Positions 44,767-55,772 of a stretch of DNA of 64,000 bases are shown piece by piece. The DNA is taken from NCBI RefSeq assembly GCF_020509005.1, contig NC_063014.1:3224001-3288000 (forward strand), read 5' to 3'. Made by a program: the position numbers and the translations under genes. Source of the DNA: Fulvia fulva (lineage: Eukaryota > Ascomycota > Dothideomycetes > Mycosphaerellales > Mycosphaerellaceae). The notes under the pieces were generated by a model, which was given only the letters and a program-made list of their open reading frames with translations, had not been told where the DNA came from and searched no databases. Numbering within the stretch: position 1 is the first letter of the stretch; each line of letters begins with the position of its first letter.

Positions 44767-45516
44767 ACGCACCTTTCGCGCGTGCCCGCGAGTACTGGCA
44801 GATTGAGCGTGTCTTATGCATTTCTGCAAGTAGTGTTTGGCCTGGATGCTGGGTCACAGGCGGCGTTTGCTTTCCATGGTTTCCAGGCTTGTAGACGGAG
44901 CGGAAAGGGCTTCCTCGTGAGTAGGTGACTTTTAGGTGCAGCGCCCCTGTTCTGTACTGATAGATCGGATAATGATAGACCGGGAAGGTATCGCTGTTTC
45001 GAAAGTAGCGACCATAAGTCTTCCAAGTTCTGATTCGTGTCATCCAAGCAGTCTTCTGTTAACCATCAAGAGAACCCAGCGTGCCGTGTAATATACTCTG
45101 TGACGGCACTCTGGTCTGTAGAGCATGAGCATGGACATCTTGACGATGATCCGGCCTCAGTCTGACACCAAGTAGGAGTGAAAAGGGCAGCTTCGCAGAG
45201 ATCATAGCTGGAGCTGTGGAGGATTAGACATATGCGGCCCTGACGTCTGCAATCCTTCGTTACCAGCGCTTCCATTGATTGTGGCGGAGGTACCACTTCT
45301 TGGCACAGAGCGTTCGTCCAGAGCAATGGCATTGCGCTTTGTGAAGTCGTGAATGAAATCGTAACAAAGCATTGTCCCAGTCACTTTTCGAAGTGTGTTA
45401 TCGATGTGTCGTGTGTTGGGAGCCCTACCTCTCAGATCCATAAAATACTCAGATCTGCGCACTTCCCTTCTGTTTCATCGTAGAATCGGAGAAGAGTGCC
45501 AACCAGAAGACGCACC
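44767..45516. other. Intergenic between 2EXR paralogues 4 and 5
   Basis: 750 bp of ordinary composition. Several short frames on both strands show no family resemblance. The last about 40 bp before 45517 form the 5' flank of paralogue 5 (context GCACCATGG). Confidence 0.5.
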
Positions 45517-46265
45517 ATGGCGACCGAATCGACCAAGCACATCTTCCCCTTCTTTGACCTCCCAGCGGAGCTTCGCGAGATGGTCCACGATGAGACCTTG
45601 ACAGTTCAAACCACGCACATGCCTAACGACTTCCTCGTACAGGCCACGAACGTACCTCGTACGAACCTCTTGCTTGTCTCGAAGCAATTCACGAGCGAGC
45701 TCCAGCAACGCGCTTAGAAGCACAGCCATCTCATCTCCGCATCAAGGATGTCTTCTTGAGGAGCCATTTCGGAGGAGACCGACATGACCTCATTCCGCCA
45801 AAACTTCCACGACCAGCGCTTACGATCCGCAAACTGACGGTGCAACTCGCCATGGACTCCTTTCGAGAGTGGCGTCTTGATAGCATGAAAGACTGGATCG
45901 TTTCGCTAGTGCGGTGGACGCCAATTCTCCTCTCGTTCGACATCCGTATCGTTACATGGTTTGATTTAGCAGAACTCGACAGTTGGAAGAAGGCGCTTAC
46001 TGAGCAGGAGTGGCACGGCATAAGAGCACTCAAAAGTCTCAGACTCGTGGCTGTCGATGATTGGGACCTTGTCGAGTTCATTGAAGGGGGCACCACGGCG
46101 GCCCAAGTAGTGCTGGAATGGTCGAAAGATACCAACGAGATTGAGGAGTTGGAGGATTTTGTGGAGGTGCAGGATGAGGCTGAAGATCCAAATGCCTTGG
46201 CCGATGCTCGCAAGGTTGTGGTTGTGGATGAGTCGAAGAGTCCAGAGAGGAGAGCAAGTATGTAG
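45517..46265 (+). pseudogene. 2EXR/F-box-like paralogue 5, nonsense codon plus frameshift
   Basis: ATG at 45517 in an excellent context. HIFPFFDLPAELREMVHDET lies at residues about 8-27 and VPRTNLLLVSKQFTSELQQR at about 46-65. The frame ends at TAG 45715-45717 in the stretch QQRA-stop-KHSHL, where sisters read QRATKHSHL. A second lesion follows within about 30 bp: the reading frame shifts by one base near 45730-45740, after which RIKDVFLRSHFGGDRHDLIP and the C-terminal body run open to 46265. The acidic tail (EELEDFVEVQDEAEDPN) parallels that of paralogue 4. Confidence 0.75.
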
Positions 46266-46314
46266 CGCGCAACGTCTACCAGAACCGCCGCGCAAGCTGC
46301 CTCGGATGTGCCTG

Positions 46315-47800
46315 TTATGGTAGGTATAACAGTATACGTTGTTGTGCACGCAAGAAGACGGCTGCTTCATCTGATACTGGCAGCTTGGGAATCAGATCTT
46401 CAGAACCGTCAATCGCTCGCCCAACTCGATTCAATAGATCCGCAAGATACCACTTTCCTAGATAGTCCCGAATAAAGCGCTCAGTATCACACACATATTG
46501 CTTATGAAATCTCCAGACGGAGGTCCGAGCACCAGTTACTTTGTCCTCGTGAACATACTCATCGCCTCGAAGGGAGCCCAGAAACTCCGGCACTGCGCGT
46601 TGGAAGCTATTCAAGATCATCCCAGCCTCATCAGTCAGTAGTCGCTGAATAGACGTTGAACAGCACAAACCCCACGTAGTCGTACCATAGTTAGATAAGC
46701 GTGGCGCTATTGGTTGTACATGACTGCATCAATCAGGGATTCGTAATGCTCGGGAAGTGACGGACCTCCAAGTGTCGTGAAAGATATCGTTATGTCGAGA
46801 CGAGGCAGGCCCTGCGATGGAAGACTCTTCTCCCAATCCGAAAGAAGTCCTTGTATGCTGCCTACCTCGCATGCGAGATGACTGGGCGTTTCCTCAAGCC
46901 GGATAGTATCTTCTAAGGCGTCCTACAGGATGTTGATTGTTTCAAGCAGGTCCAGCAATTCGAGTGCGAAGGATCTATCGACTTTGGCCGGCTCTGTAAG
47001 TGGACGTGACTCTGGGAGAACGCTCCTGAGGATCGTGGAGTTGGCATTTCCACCACGTGCTTTGCGGCGTCGTAGATTGAACGTGCTTGAGCAGTTTCGA
47101 AATTTGACCATCCTTTGATCTGCATTAATCATAGGATGCCTTCCTGGTGGGAAGATGAGCCCCGCAGCTCAACGTGTCCACCAATGATGGCCTCTGTGGT
47201 CTCATGAAGTAGAACTGCCACAAGCACATCGCCATGGGCCCTGCTCGCTTTGCATTGTAAGTCACAGTACAGTGACCTGACCGCTGCGATCTTCATCTCA
47301 TGATACCATCCAAAGTCGCTGTCCTTGATATGTCGGCTGATGATGAAGGTGGTTGCTCCGAGCACACTCGCGGCAGGTATAAACGCCACAGAAGGCGATG
47401 TATTGCGGTACTTGCCCGAGACGTGGTCAAGCAGGCCATAGCTTGTGTTGCTGGACTGTCCCAGCAGCGTATATGTATTGAAGAAGAACGCCACAAAACG
47501 ATCGGGATGTTTGCCAGCAAAGTTTTGGAGGGCAGGATCGTGTCTCGCATGCTGCAGCTGCGGTTCATTCTGTGAAGTGCATGGTGAACATGTCCAAAGG
47601 CTCAGCATGGACGCCCTTGACAATCATAGCTCGCAGGTTAGGACAATTGAAAGAGGAGACTTCGGGCAGTGGCACCTGTGATACCATGTTGTCGATGTTG
47701 AGGGAAGACAACGATGTACAAGGAAAGGAGGATAGATACAACAACAATGCAGCATCCTCCATGCTGACAAGGACTCGTCCGGTGAAACGTTTCTCCATGC
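46315..47800 (-). pseudogene. Degraded fungal-specific transcription factor (middle homology region), no zinc cluster
   Basis: Minus-strand pieces in three frames join into a family-like order. First PLDMFTMHF (near 47580-47600), then DPALQNFAGKHPDRFVAFFF, YHEMKIAAVRSL (near 47275-47310), DVLVAVLLHETTEAI (near 47190-47230) and SHQEGIL, followed by a TGA near 47126-47128. Then come LMQIKGWSNFETAQARSIYD, SIQGLLSDWEKSLPSQ (near 46820-46870) and PEHYESLIDAVMYNQ (near 46710-46750), and a last frame at 46315-46668. This matches the layout of the Fungal_trans_2 region of Zn2Cys6 regulators. At least two frameshifts and two stops are needed. The N-terminal Cys6 cluster is not found; that side is cut by the tandem repeat and RIPed DNA. 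Confidence 0.5.
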
Positions 47801-47870
47801 CGGCTTGAGAGAACTCAAATGTAGTGCTGGAGAGCCGGTGACCGTCTCAAGCATGACGCGAAGGGCCGTC

Positions 47871-47990
47871 CGTAGCGATAACTTCAATCTTATACGTAGC
47901 GATAACTTCAATCTCGTACGTAGCGATAACTTCAATCTTATACGTAGCGATAACCTTAATCTTATACGTAGTGATAACCTTGTTCCTTAT
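47871..47990 (+). repeat. 24-bp tandem repeat, five copies, at the right border of the gene island
   Basis: Five units of 24 bp, each beginning CGTAGCGATAAC (or CGTAGTGATAAC in the last). In one plus frame they would spell RSDNFNLI repeats. Copies 1-3 keep CTTCAATCT; copy 4 reads CCTTAATCT, and the last decays. CpA is thus lost going outward, and the RIPed block begins directly after. Confidence 0.9.
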
Positions 47991-49152
47991 AAAGAGCTAA
48001 AGGCTCTTTAAGTTTTTAGCTCTTTAGTTTATAAAAAGAATAACTCTTCTATAATTCGAATATAGGCTTCTCTAGCACTTAGATGACAATAGCGTAAGTA
48101 CTATACGAAGGAGATATAAGCGGATGTTACCCTATAGGCCTTCCTTAAATATAGAGCGTTATAACTACTTAACTAAAGAGCTATAAGATAAATAAATAGC
48201 GCTAGAGTTAATATTAAACATATCTTCTATAGCCTTACGCTAACTAAGCCTTATAATATCTAGCTATTATCTTATTACGCTATTACTATCTTATCTTACC
48301 GTACTATTATAATCTTATATTGTCGTAGCGCTAAGCTTAACCCTCTATCTCTATATCTATATCTATATCTTTATCTAAGTTCTATATAAAATCGAGATCC
48401 TCTTACTACTAGCGGCGACGACCCTTATTATTAAGTCTCTCCTACTTAGCTTAAGTAACGAGCCGATTGTTCTTAATTCGCTTTACCTTATTATCTCTAT
48501 CCTATATAGCTTATATTTCCTACGCCTACTACTTATTATCGAAGTAGAACCCGCTCTTATCTAGCGTCGGTATAGTACCTAGTCGAGGTAGCTACTAGGC
48601 GTTACTATACTAAGTCTAACCTTACTAAATACTTATAAGGATAGACTCCTCGATAGTACGCTACTTATCTTTATATTCTTAACGACGCTATTAATACGCC
48701 TTAACTATACGGATTACCTCTTTAGCTTCTTTAGCTTCTTAAGTAGTAGTATAAGCCTCTCGATCGTAGGTATACTACTAAAGTCGAGTCTACGTAGCCT
48801 TAATCTTAGCCTAAGAAGGTCGACTTACGCTAGTATCTACTACTAGACGCGGCGGTATTAATAATAGCTTAAGACTAGCTAGAAGGAGTCTACTAGTACG
48901 GCGTCGAACGTAATCTAAATAACGATTAAGGACGCGCTTATTAATCGGCCCCTTATAGCAAAAGCGAGATAGAGGAAATAGCTCCTTGAATATTAGACCT
49001 ACGAGCTTACGTATACGGCTAATAGCTACGTATATTAAGCCTAGCTAAAAGTCCTTAGGTATAATATTAAGTATAGCTTAATCGAGTAATATACCTTACG
49101 ACTTATAGATCGTAACTATATACGTAATAGTAAGTAGGAACTATAGACGGGT

Positions 49153-49345
49153 TGTTATAGTTTACTACTACCGTAACGTCGCGCCGCGGCTCTTCCCCGC
49201 GGGGAACCCGTATCCCCGCGTACTAGCGCCTTGGCGCTTCCTTTTATATCTCGCGCGCTTCGCGCTTCTCTTTCGTAGCCTTACCGAATAACGCTTGTTT
49301 TACGGCAACCCTATACTATCGTCTTATAGATCACTACCCGTAATA
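49153..49345 (+). repeat. 5' LTR of Gypsy-C
   Basis: 193 bp, TGTTATAGTTTAC...CCCGTAATA, matching 59622-59814 in length and nearly in sequence; differences are mostly TpA for CpA or TpG. Confidence 0.92.
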
Positions 49346-49719
49346 GTTTATTCGGTTATATAAGCGGCCTATCTAGTCAGGCTAGTAGTTATAATCAAAT
49401 CGTACTAGTAAAGTACGCGTTAAGGTAGGTCAAGTTCACTATAGTTACTAACCGTCGAGTCGCGCGTATAGGCGTATTAATAATAACTATAGTCGCGTAA
49501 ACAAGCGCATTAGTTAAGTCAATAGATCACCTCTCTCCTTCGCGTAAAACGCGCGCCTCCCTACTCTTATAGGGCCCTTATATACCTACGGAGAGAGCAG
49601 TCTTATCTACTACGTAATAGTATAATAAAGCTATACCCGGTAGTACTACTAACGGGGTGCTCTTGCCTAAGCAACCTCTTTATCTAGATCTTAGTAAGTA
49701 TAAGCGTTAGTCGCTTATA

Positions 49720-52656
49720 CGCGCTAAGCTTTTTCTAACCGTATCTACTAAAACGTAGACACTCGATAACCTAGGCATCGATACCGCCCTAGGTGCCTTC
49801 CCTTCCGACGACGACTCGAACGTATTCGCCGCCGAATAATAAGAGATCGAGAAGGACCTACTACCTAAAGAATAGTAGTTTGCCTTAACCTCCGACCCTA
49901 TTAACTTCGTACAATTCCTCGACGAAGAATAGATCTTAGAAGAAGGAGGAATCAAGGTGTATAAGATTATAGAGTCAAGAGATGATATATCTATATAAGA
50001 TAGTAAAACTAATGACATACGCTAACCTAAGGAGTAGGCAATCGCCTTAGAGTATACCACTATTAAGAGCCTAGCCGAGTTCGCGACTCGTACTATAGTA
50101 TACCTAGAGATTATGTTTCACCTCGTTCGCTAGATAAAGTTAGACTTTATTATACTTTTCAACTAGGTCGAGTCCCTAAAGAAGGCTAATAAGGTTATAT
50201 AGCGTAAGTACGCCGATATAAAGAAGGAACGTAACACCGTATCCGAGAGTCTTAGTCAACTCGAAAAGGATAAGGATGTTAAGGGCCTCTTTATATTCTA
50301 CTTTAATAAATACTAGAAGTATAAGAGTTAGATATAAGACCTTTACGAAGCTAATTAGCGCCTCCGATAGGATAATAATACGCTCTTCGGACAGGTCGAG
50401 GAGTCGTAGGTAGGCATATTACCTAAGGATATTAAAGCCCTATCTAAGCGCAATTAGGCTCTAAACAAGGAGGTAGTAGAGCTAAAGGCTTAGCTAGTAG
50501 CCAAGGATACGAACGGTACTAGCGATACTAGCGGTACTAACGGTAATAATAATAATAACCGTAGTCGTTAGGTCTATATCTACTCCCCTCGTCGTAACGG
50601 TGTTTCACGATTACACACGCCTCCTACTTAGTAGGACCGTATAGGTAGAGGTACCCGACGAGGAGGTAGTAGAGGTAGTGCTTCTAGGGTAACTAGTAAT
50701 ACCGCCGTTAGCTAGTTTACTACTATCGAACCCTCCGTTAATATTATATATACTAATAAGTTAGTTAAGGATCTAGAAAGTAAGTTCGATAATAAGAATA
50801 TAAACTTTAACCGTTAGCTTGATTAGCTAGAGATCAAGCTGTCCGTAATATAGTTCTAGACTATTAAGGACGGACTATGCTATATTCTTAACTACCTCGA
50901 CGGGTATCCGTACTAGCTATATAATCCGCGAGTACCCTCTAAGCGTACTAAGCGCAATTGCGTTAACCCCTTTAAGTCTATCGATAGGATGATCTAATTC
51001 CTTATCGATCGGTATAGTAAGAAGGACGTCGTAGGCAAGGCCTTCTAGAAGCTCTAGGTCTTATAGTAGGGTAAGAACGAGTCATTTTCCATTTTTATCG
51101 CTAAGTACGACGAATAGCGCAACTTGTACGACCTGTTAGCTAAGACTAATCACCGCCTACTCGAGGGCAAGCTTAACTATAAATATATAGAGGCACTGTC
51201 TATAGAGACTAAGGACCGCGAAGACTTAGTCGACCTATACTATAAGCTCGAAGCTAAGTTTAAGCGCCTAAAGTCAAAGACCCTAGCTATACTACGACTA
51301 CCTCGTAGTACTAGCGGTAGTAATAGCGGTAGTAACGGTACTATACCTACCGCGCCCGGCGTAGCCTAAGGTTTAGGCCTTAAGCTATACGCTTAGATAC
51401 CGCGCAAATTTAAGGAACTTAAAAAGCTCGAGCCTAAGGAGAAGACTAGTATTATTATAGTAGGCGGTTATGTCCGCTACCGCCGTATAGACTATAACTT
51501 ATACTCGCTAGACTGCCCTATTAAGTAGTATAAGCGCCCTCCGCCGCGCGTAAATACTAGCTCTATAATATAGATACCGGCCAACCCTTAGTAATAGGGA
51601 AATGGCTAGACTAACGCTTAAGTACGACAACCGTTAGTCCTACTTACGAACATAATACTAAGAAGGAAGTATAGCGAGATACGGTAATATAAGGACTAGA
51701 GTACGCTTTACGTATATTAGTAAGCTCTCTAATACTACCTATTATACGAGGGGTACTAAGGCTGAGAGTGTCCCCTTACCTTATAATGCCTAGTAGTATA
51801 GATATTAATTAAGCTCTCGCCTTCCTTAATTATAGTACTACCTCTTAGAATATAAATTCTATATACGCTCGTATATATAATCTTCCTCGACTCTAGGAAG
51901 AACCTCTTTAATTAGGACTAGCTAATAGCGGCTCCGCTAACGAGCTTATTACCGAGTCTACGTAACTTCCTTTTAATATCTTCGGCTACGTCGAAATCCT
52001 TAGCTACTATTTAGTAGAATCACTAGAGTATAATATCGTGCTCGGCTTTACTTAGTTCGTAGACTACAAACTAGAGATAGAATAGGAGAAGGACATTATA
52101 ATAATAAATCATTTAAAATGCCGTACCTATAAGGCAAACTAGAGGTCTAATAAGTACCTAATAGTATAGTCTATTAACTATCTAGCTACGCTAGTACTAT
52201 TAGGTAGTTATCGACCGCTAATAGTAGAAGATAACCCCGACGAAGTCACCGCTCCTACGCTATCGTTACCTATGTATATACCCTAACTATAGTTCTATAC
52301 GACGTTTAAGGACGAAGAGGATAACTTCCGTATATATACTCGATAACCGTTACCGGTAGACGGCGTTAAGACGTTAAAGCGACCGTACCGATATACGAAA
52401 CAAAAGTAACGAGTTGTCGAACTAGAACTAGAGATCGATATCGTAAACATCTCCGCGGCCTAAGTAGTAAAACTAGCTCGTAAGAAAGGAGCGGAAGTCT
52501 ATATAATATAGATTATACTACCTAGTTAGAAGCACTACGCTAATCTATTACGAGCCTACGTAATAGTAGCGACTAGGTAAGACTTCGATCCTACTAGGCT
52601 CTACGCTATAAACCTTCGAAAGGTATAGTTAGTAAACCCCTTAATAGTATATATAT
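49720..52656 (+). pseudogene. Gypsy-C gag and start of pol (RIPed)
   Basis: A long plus frame reads as a capsid-type polyprotein. A helical region with coiled-coil character lies near 50180-50520 (KERNTVSESLSQLEKDKD), an Arg/Gly/Ser-rich stretch near 50620-50700, and a capsid core near 50960-51290. The latter includes an uninterrupted run of 81 codons at 51124-51369. A Ser/Gly/Asn-repeat linker follows. Later frames (about 51800-52600) are degraded and probably held the protease; a DYKLEIE-like region is near 52060. Stops are TAG/TAA. Confidence 0.65.
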
Positions 52657-52670
52657 TAATAGTAAACAGC

Positions 52671-55600
52671 CTTAAGAGACAAGGGTGCTATATCGTAGTA
52701 GGAGACTTTTATATACACCACCCTTCCTAGGAAAGCCTTATGTAGCCGTACCCTATAGCCGACGAAGTACTCGACTTAATAGCGAGCAACGCAATTGCCC
52801 TTAATACCCCGAAGGACCTAGGCACCTAGAAGAGAGGGGGACTCTAAGGCACGATCGACCTCTCCTAGATCTTAGATAGCTACTACTATACGGTAACCTA
52901 CTATAGGATCGAATATAAACTCGAGGCGTCGTCAGACTATATACTAGTCAGGACCTCTATTACGACATAGATATAACGTACACTAGCGAGAACCCCTAAG
53001 CTAAACTAGGGAAAGGCCTACTAGGCTAACATCTAGGCGTACCTCGATGACTCTAAGAGGCTAGTCTAGATTGCGTATTAGTAATATAACAGTAAAGACG
53101 AGATAGACGAAGTAGTCTAGGGGTTAACAGACGAAATAAGAAAAGCGACCTTACTTTACGTTCCGCTTACCTAACTAACGATATAGTCTAAACTATACTA
53201 GACGCCGGAGTGCACTACGGTAGTAAGAGAAGCAAGGAGAGCCCGCCGGGTATAGACGAGCAGCTATAGGGAGGAGGCCTAGAACGTATATAGGGAGGTA
53301 TACTAACAGAAGAAAGCTATAATACGGAGGGAGAAAGCAGTCGGCTAGAGGGCTATAGTAGAAGAAATCGCCGGCAAGCTAGAGAGGATGTAGAAGCTAG
53401 CGAAATAGGCCCGATAGGACCCTATATAGGGCCCCTCCTTCTCTATCCTAGCGCTATAATCGCCTAGTAGCCCGGTTAGCGACCCCGAGGCTAAGGCGCG
53501 TCTACTAGCTAGTAAGTTCTTCCCGCCCCTAGTCGAGGCTAATCTAAGCGACATAAATAGCTCTACTCCCCTAGCCCCTAGTATCGCGGTCTAATAGGAG
53601 GTGTCCGAGGGAGAAGTTACCGCTATACTAAGGAAGTTACCGGCGAAGAAAGCCCCGGGGCCGGATAGGATCCTAAACGAGCTAGTAAAGAAGTGTAGAG
53701 ATCAACTAGCCCTAGTAGTTATAGCGATCTTTAACGCCTACCTATAGACCGGATACCACCCGATAGCTTTTAAACAATCGACGACAGTGGTCCTACGTAA
53801 GCCGTAGAAGGAAGACTATACGTAGGTGAAGTCGTACCGCCTAATTGCGCTCCTTAATACTCTTAGGAAGGCGCTTAAGAAGCTGGTTATAACGAGACTC
53901 TCCGAGGCGGTAGAGGAACACTCCCTACTCCCGGACACCTAGATAGGTGCGCGCCTATAGCGATCGACGCTATCCGCGATAGAACTTATCACCTCTTAGG
54001 TAAAGGCTATCTAGTATAAGAATAGGGACAAGGTGGCTTCCTTACTTAGCCTAGACATATCGGGAGCCTTTGACTACGTGTTATACCCGCGGCTACTCTA
54101 TATCCTAAGGTCGAAAGGACTCCCTAAGTAGCTTGTTAACTTCGTACGGTCCTACCTCTAAAACCGCAGTACGTCGATCCTAGTCGGCTAGTATAGAAGC
54201 CTATTTCAAGCAGTCTATACTAGAATCCCGTAAGGCTTAACGCTAGTACCTATTCTATTCCTCTTCTTTATAGCGACGCTGCTCCTAGCCCTAGAATCCT
54301 AGAACACCGCTACGAGCGGCTTCGTAGACGACACAAATATCCTAGCGTAGTCTTCCTCGACTAAGGAGAACTATAGGCTACTAGAAGAGAAGTACAAGAT
54401 CTACGAGGACTAGGCTAGGAGGCACGGGGCTCGGTTTGCCCTAGAAAAGTACAATCTAATACACTTTACGCGCCGGCTACGGTTCTATAATATATAAGCT
54501 TCTATCTAGATATAGGGGCATACGACTAACCCGGCAAATCAGCTTAGGATCCTCGGACTATAGGTAGACCCGGCGCTACGGTAGAGGAAGTACGTATAGG
54601 TAATATTACGGAAAGCTAAACAGAATATAGTATTATACTAGAGGCTCACTACGTCTATATAGGGGGCGGACTTTTAGTAGTTACGACTTCTATATACGGC
54701 TATTATACGGCTAGTCCTTACCTATAGTAGCTAAGTGTAGTCCTTAGGTAAGAGGGCCTACCTATTAAAGGGACTCGTCGCGCCGTTAGCGAAGATCTAA
54801 AAGTAATGCCTAAGGAAGGTCACCGGAGTATATAAGTCGACACTAATAAGGATGCTTAAGTACGAGACCGCTATACCGCCGATCGACCTATATATCTAGG
54901 GACTATAGACCTCCTACTTAGGCAAGTCGGCATAGTACCTAGTATAGAAAGTTATTACTAGTATAGTCGTAAGGGCCCGCGAATTAGTACTAGCGTATAA
55001 GGGTATTCGACCCGGAAACGAGCCGAACTACCGGGTAAGGGACGAATAGCTAGTAATATAATAGGAAGGTAAGAAATCGTTTATAGAGTAACTATAGAAA
55101 GAGAGGTAGAACAACTAGGTTGTAGGGCATAGTAGACGCCCTTAGCTAGCGGGACAATCTAAGGAATAGTTAGCTACGAAATCCGCGGTCAAGCACCCCC
55201 CGAAGCTTATCTACTACCGCCTTACGAGGGTATAGAGTAGTATAGTAACCTAACTACGAAGCGAACACATCGGCCTCTAGGGGTACCTATTATAGAGGAA
55301 GGTTCTAGGATACACGAATACTAGCTACCCCTACGGCTATCGCTCCTAGAACGTACGGCACGTACTCCTCGTCTATCCGAGGTAGTCGCTAGGAAGGGGG
55401 GAGTAGAGAAGTAAAGGCGAGGAACCGGACGATTAGGGCACTTCTTAACAACGCTAAGGACCTACGGCGTATTACGAACTAGATACTAGAGAAGGGCTAG
55501 CTAGAACAGTACCGCCTAGTAGGAGTAGTATAGGAAGAGAGGACACGACGTAGCGCGACGAGACCGGCTAGGAGCGGGGGCTAACGGGGTAGTGATATAG

Positions 55601-55758
55601 ACTACGTACGTTTAGAGGGAAAGCTAATCTAGATAAGGAGTAGTCGGGGGCGGGAAGGGTTTTTACCTATTCGGGTTTCCCTTTATATATAATAATAGAT
55701 ATATACCTATATAGGCCGAATAGGGTCCTAGAATAGGGGAATGACAAATCTATCTATC
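52671..55758 (+). mobile_element. LINE-alpha copy 2, 5'-truncated, RIPed
   Basis: 3088 bp matching copy 1 from about 23556 to its 3' end. It begins inside the endonuclease (just before GDF...HHPSQ) and covers RT and RNase H, ending in the same ATCT-repeat tail. Flanked by 14-bp repeats TAATAGTAAACAGC (52657-52670) and TAATAGTAAATAGC (55759-55772), identical except for one CA/TA exchange. 5' truncation is the usual product of target-primed reverse transcription. Confidence 0.9.
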
Positions 55759-55772
55759 TAATAGTAAATAGC

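Noticed and set aside
47871..47990. 24-bp repeats as a CRISPR array, and partial likeness to a lox arm (ATAACTTC)
   Set aside because: The units are directly adjacent with no unique spacers, the organism is eukaryotic, and the lox likeness covers one short half only without an inverted partner.
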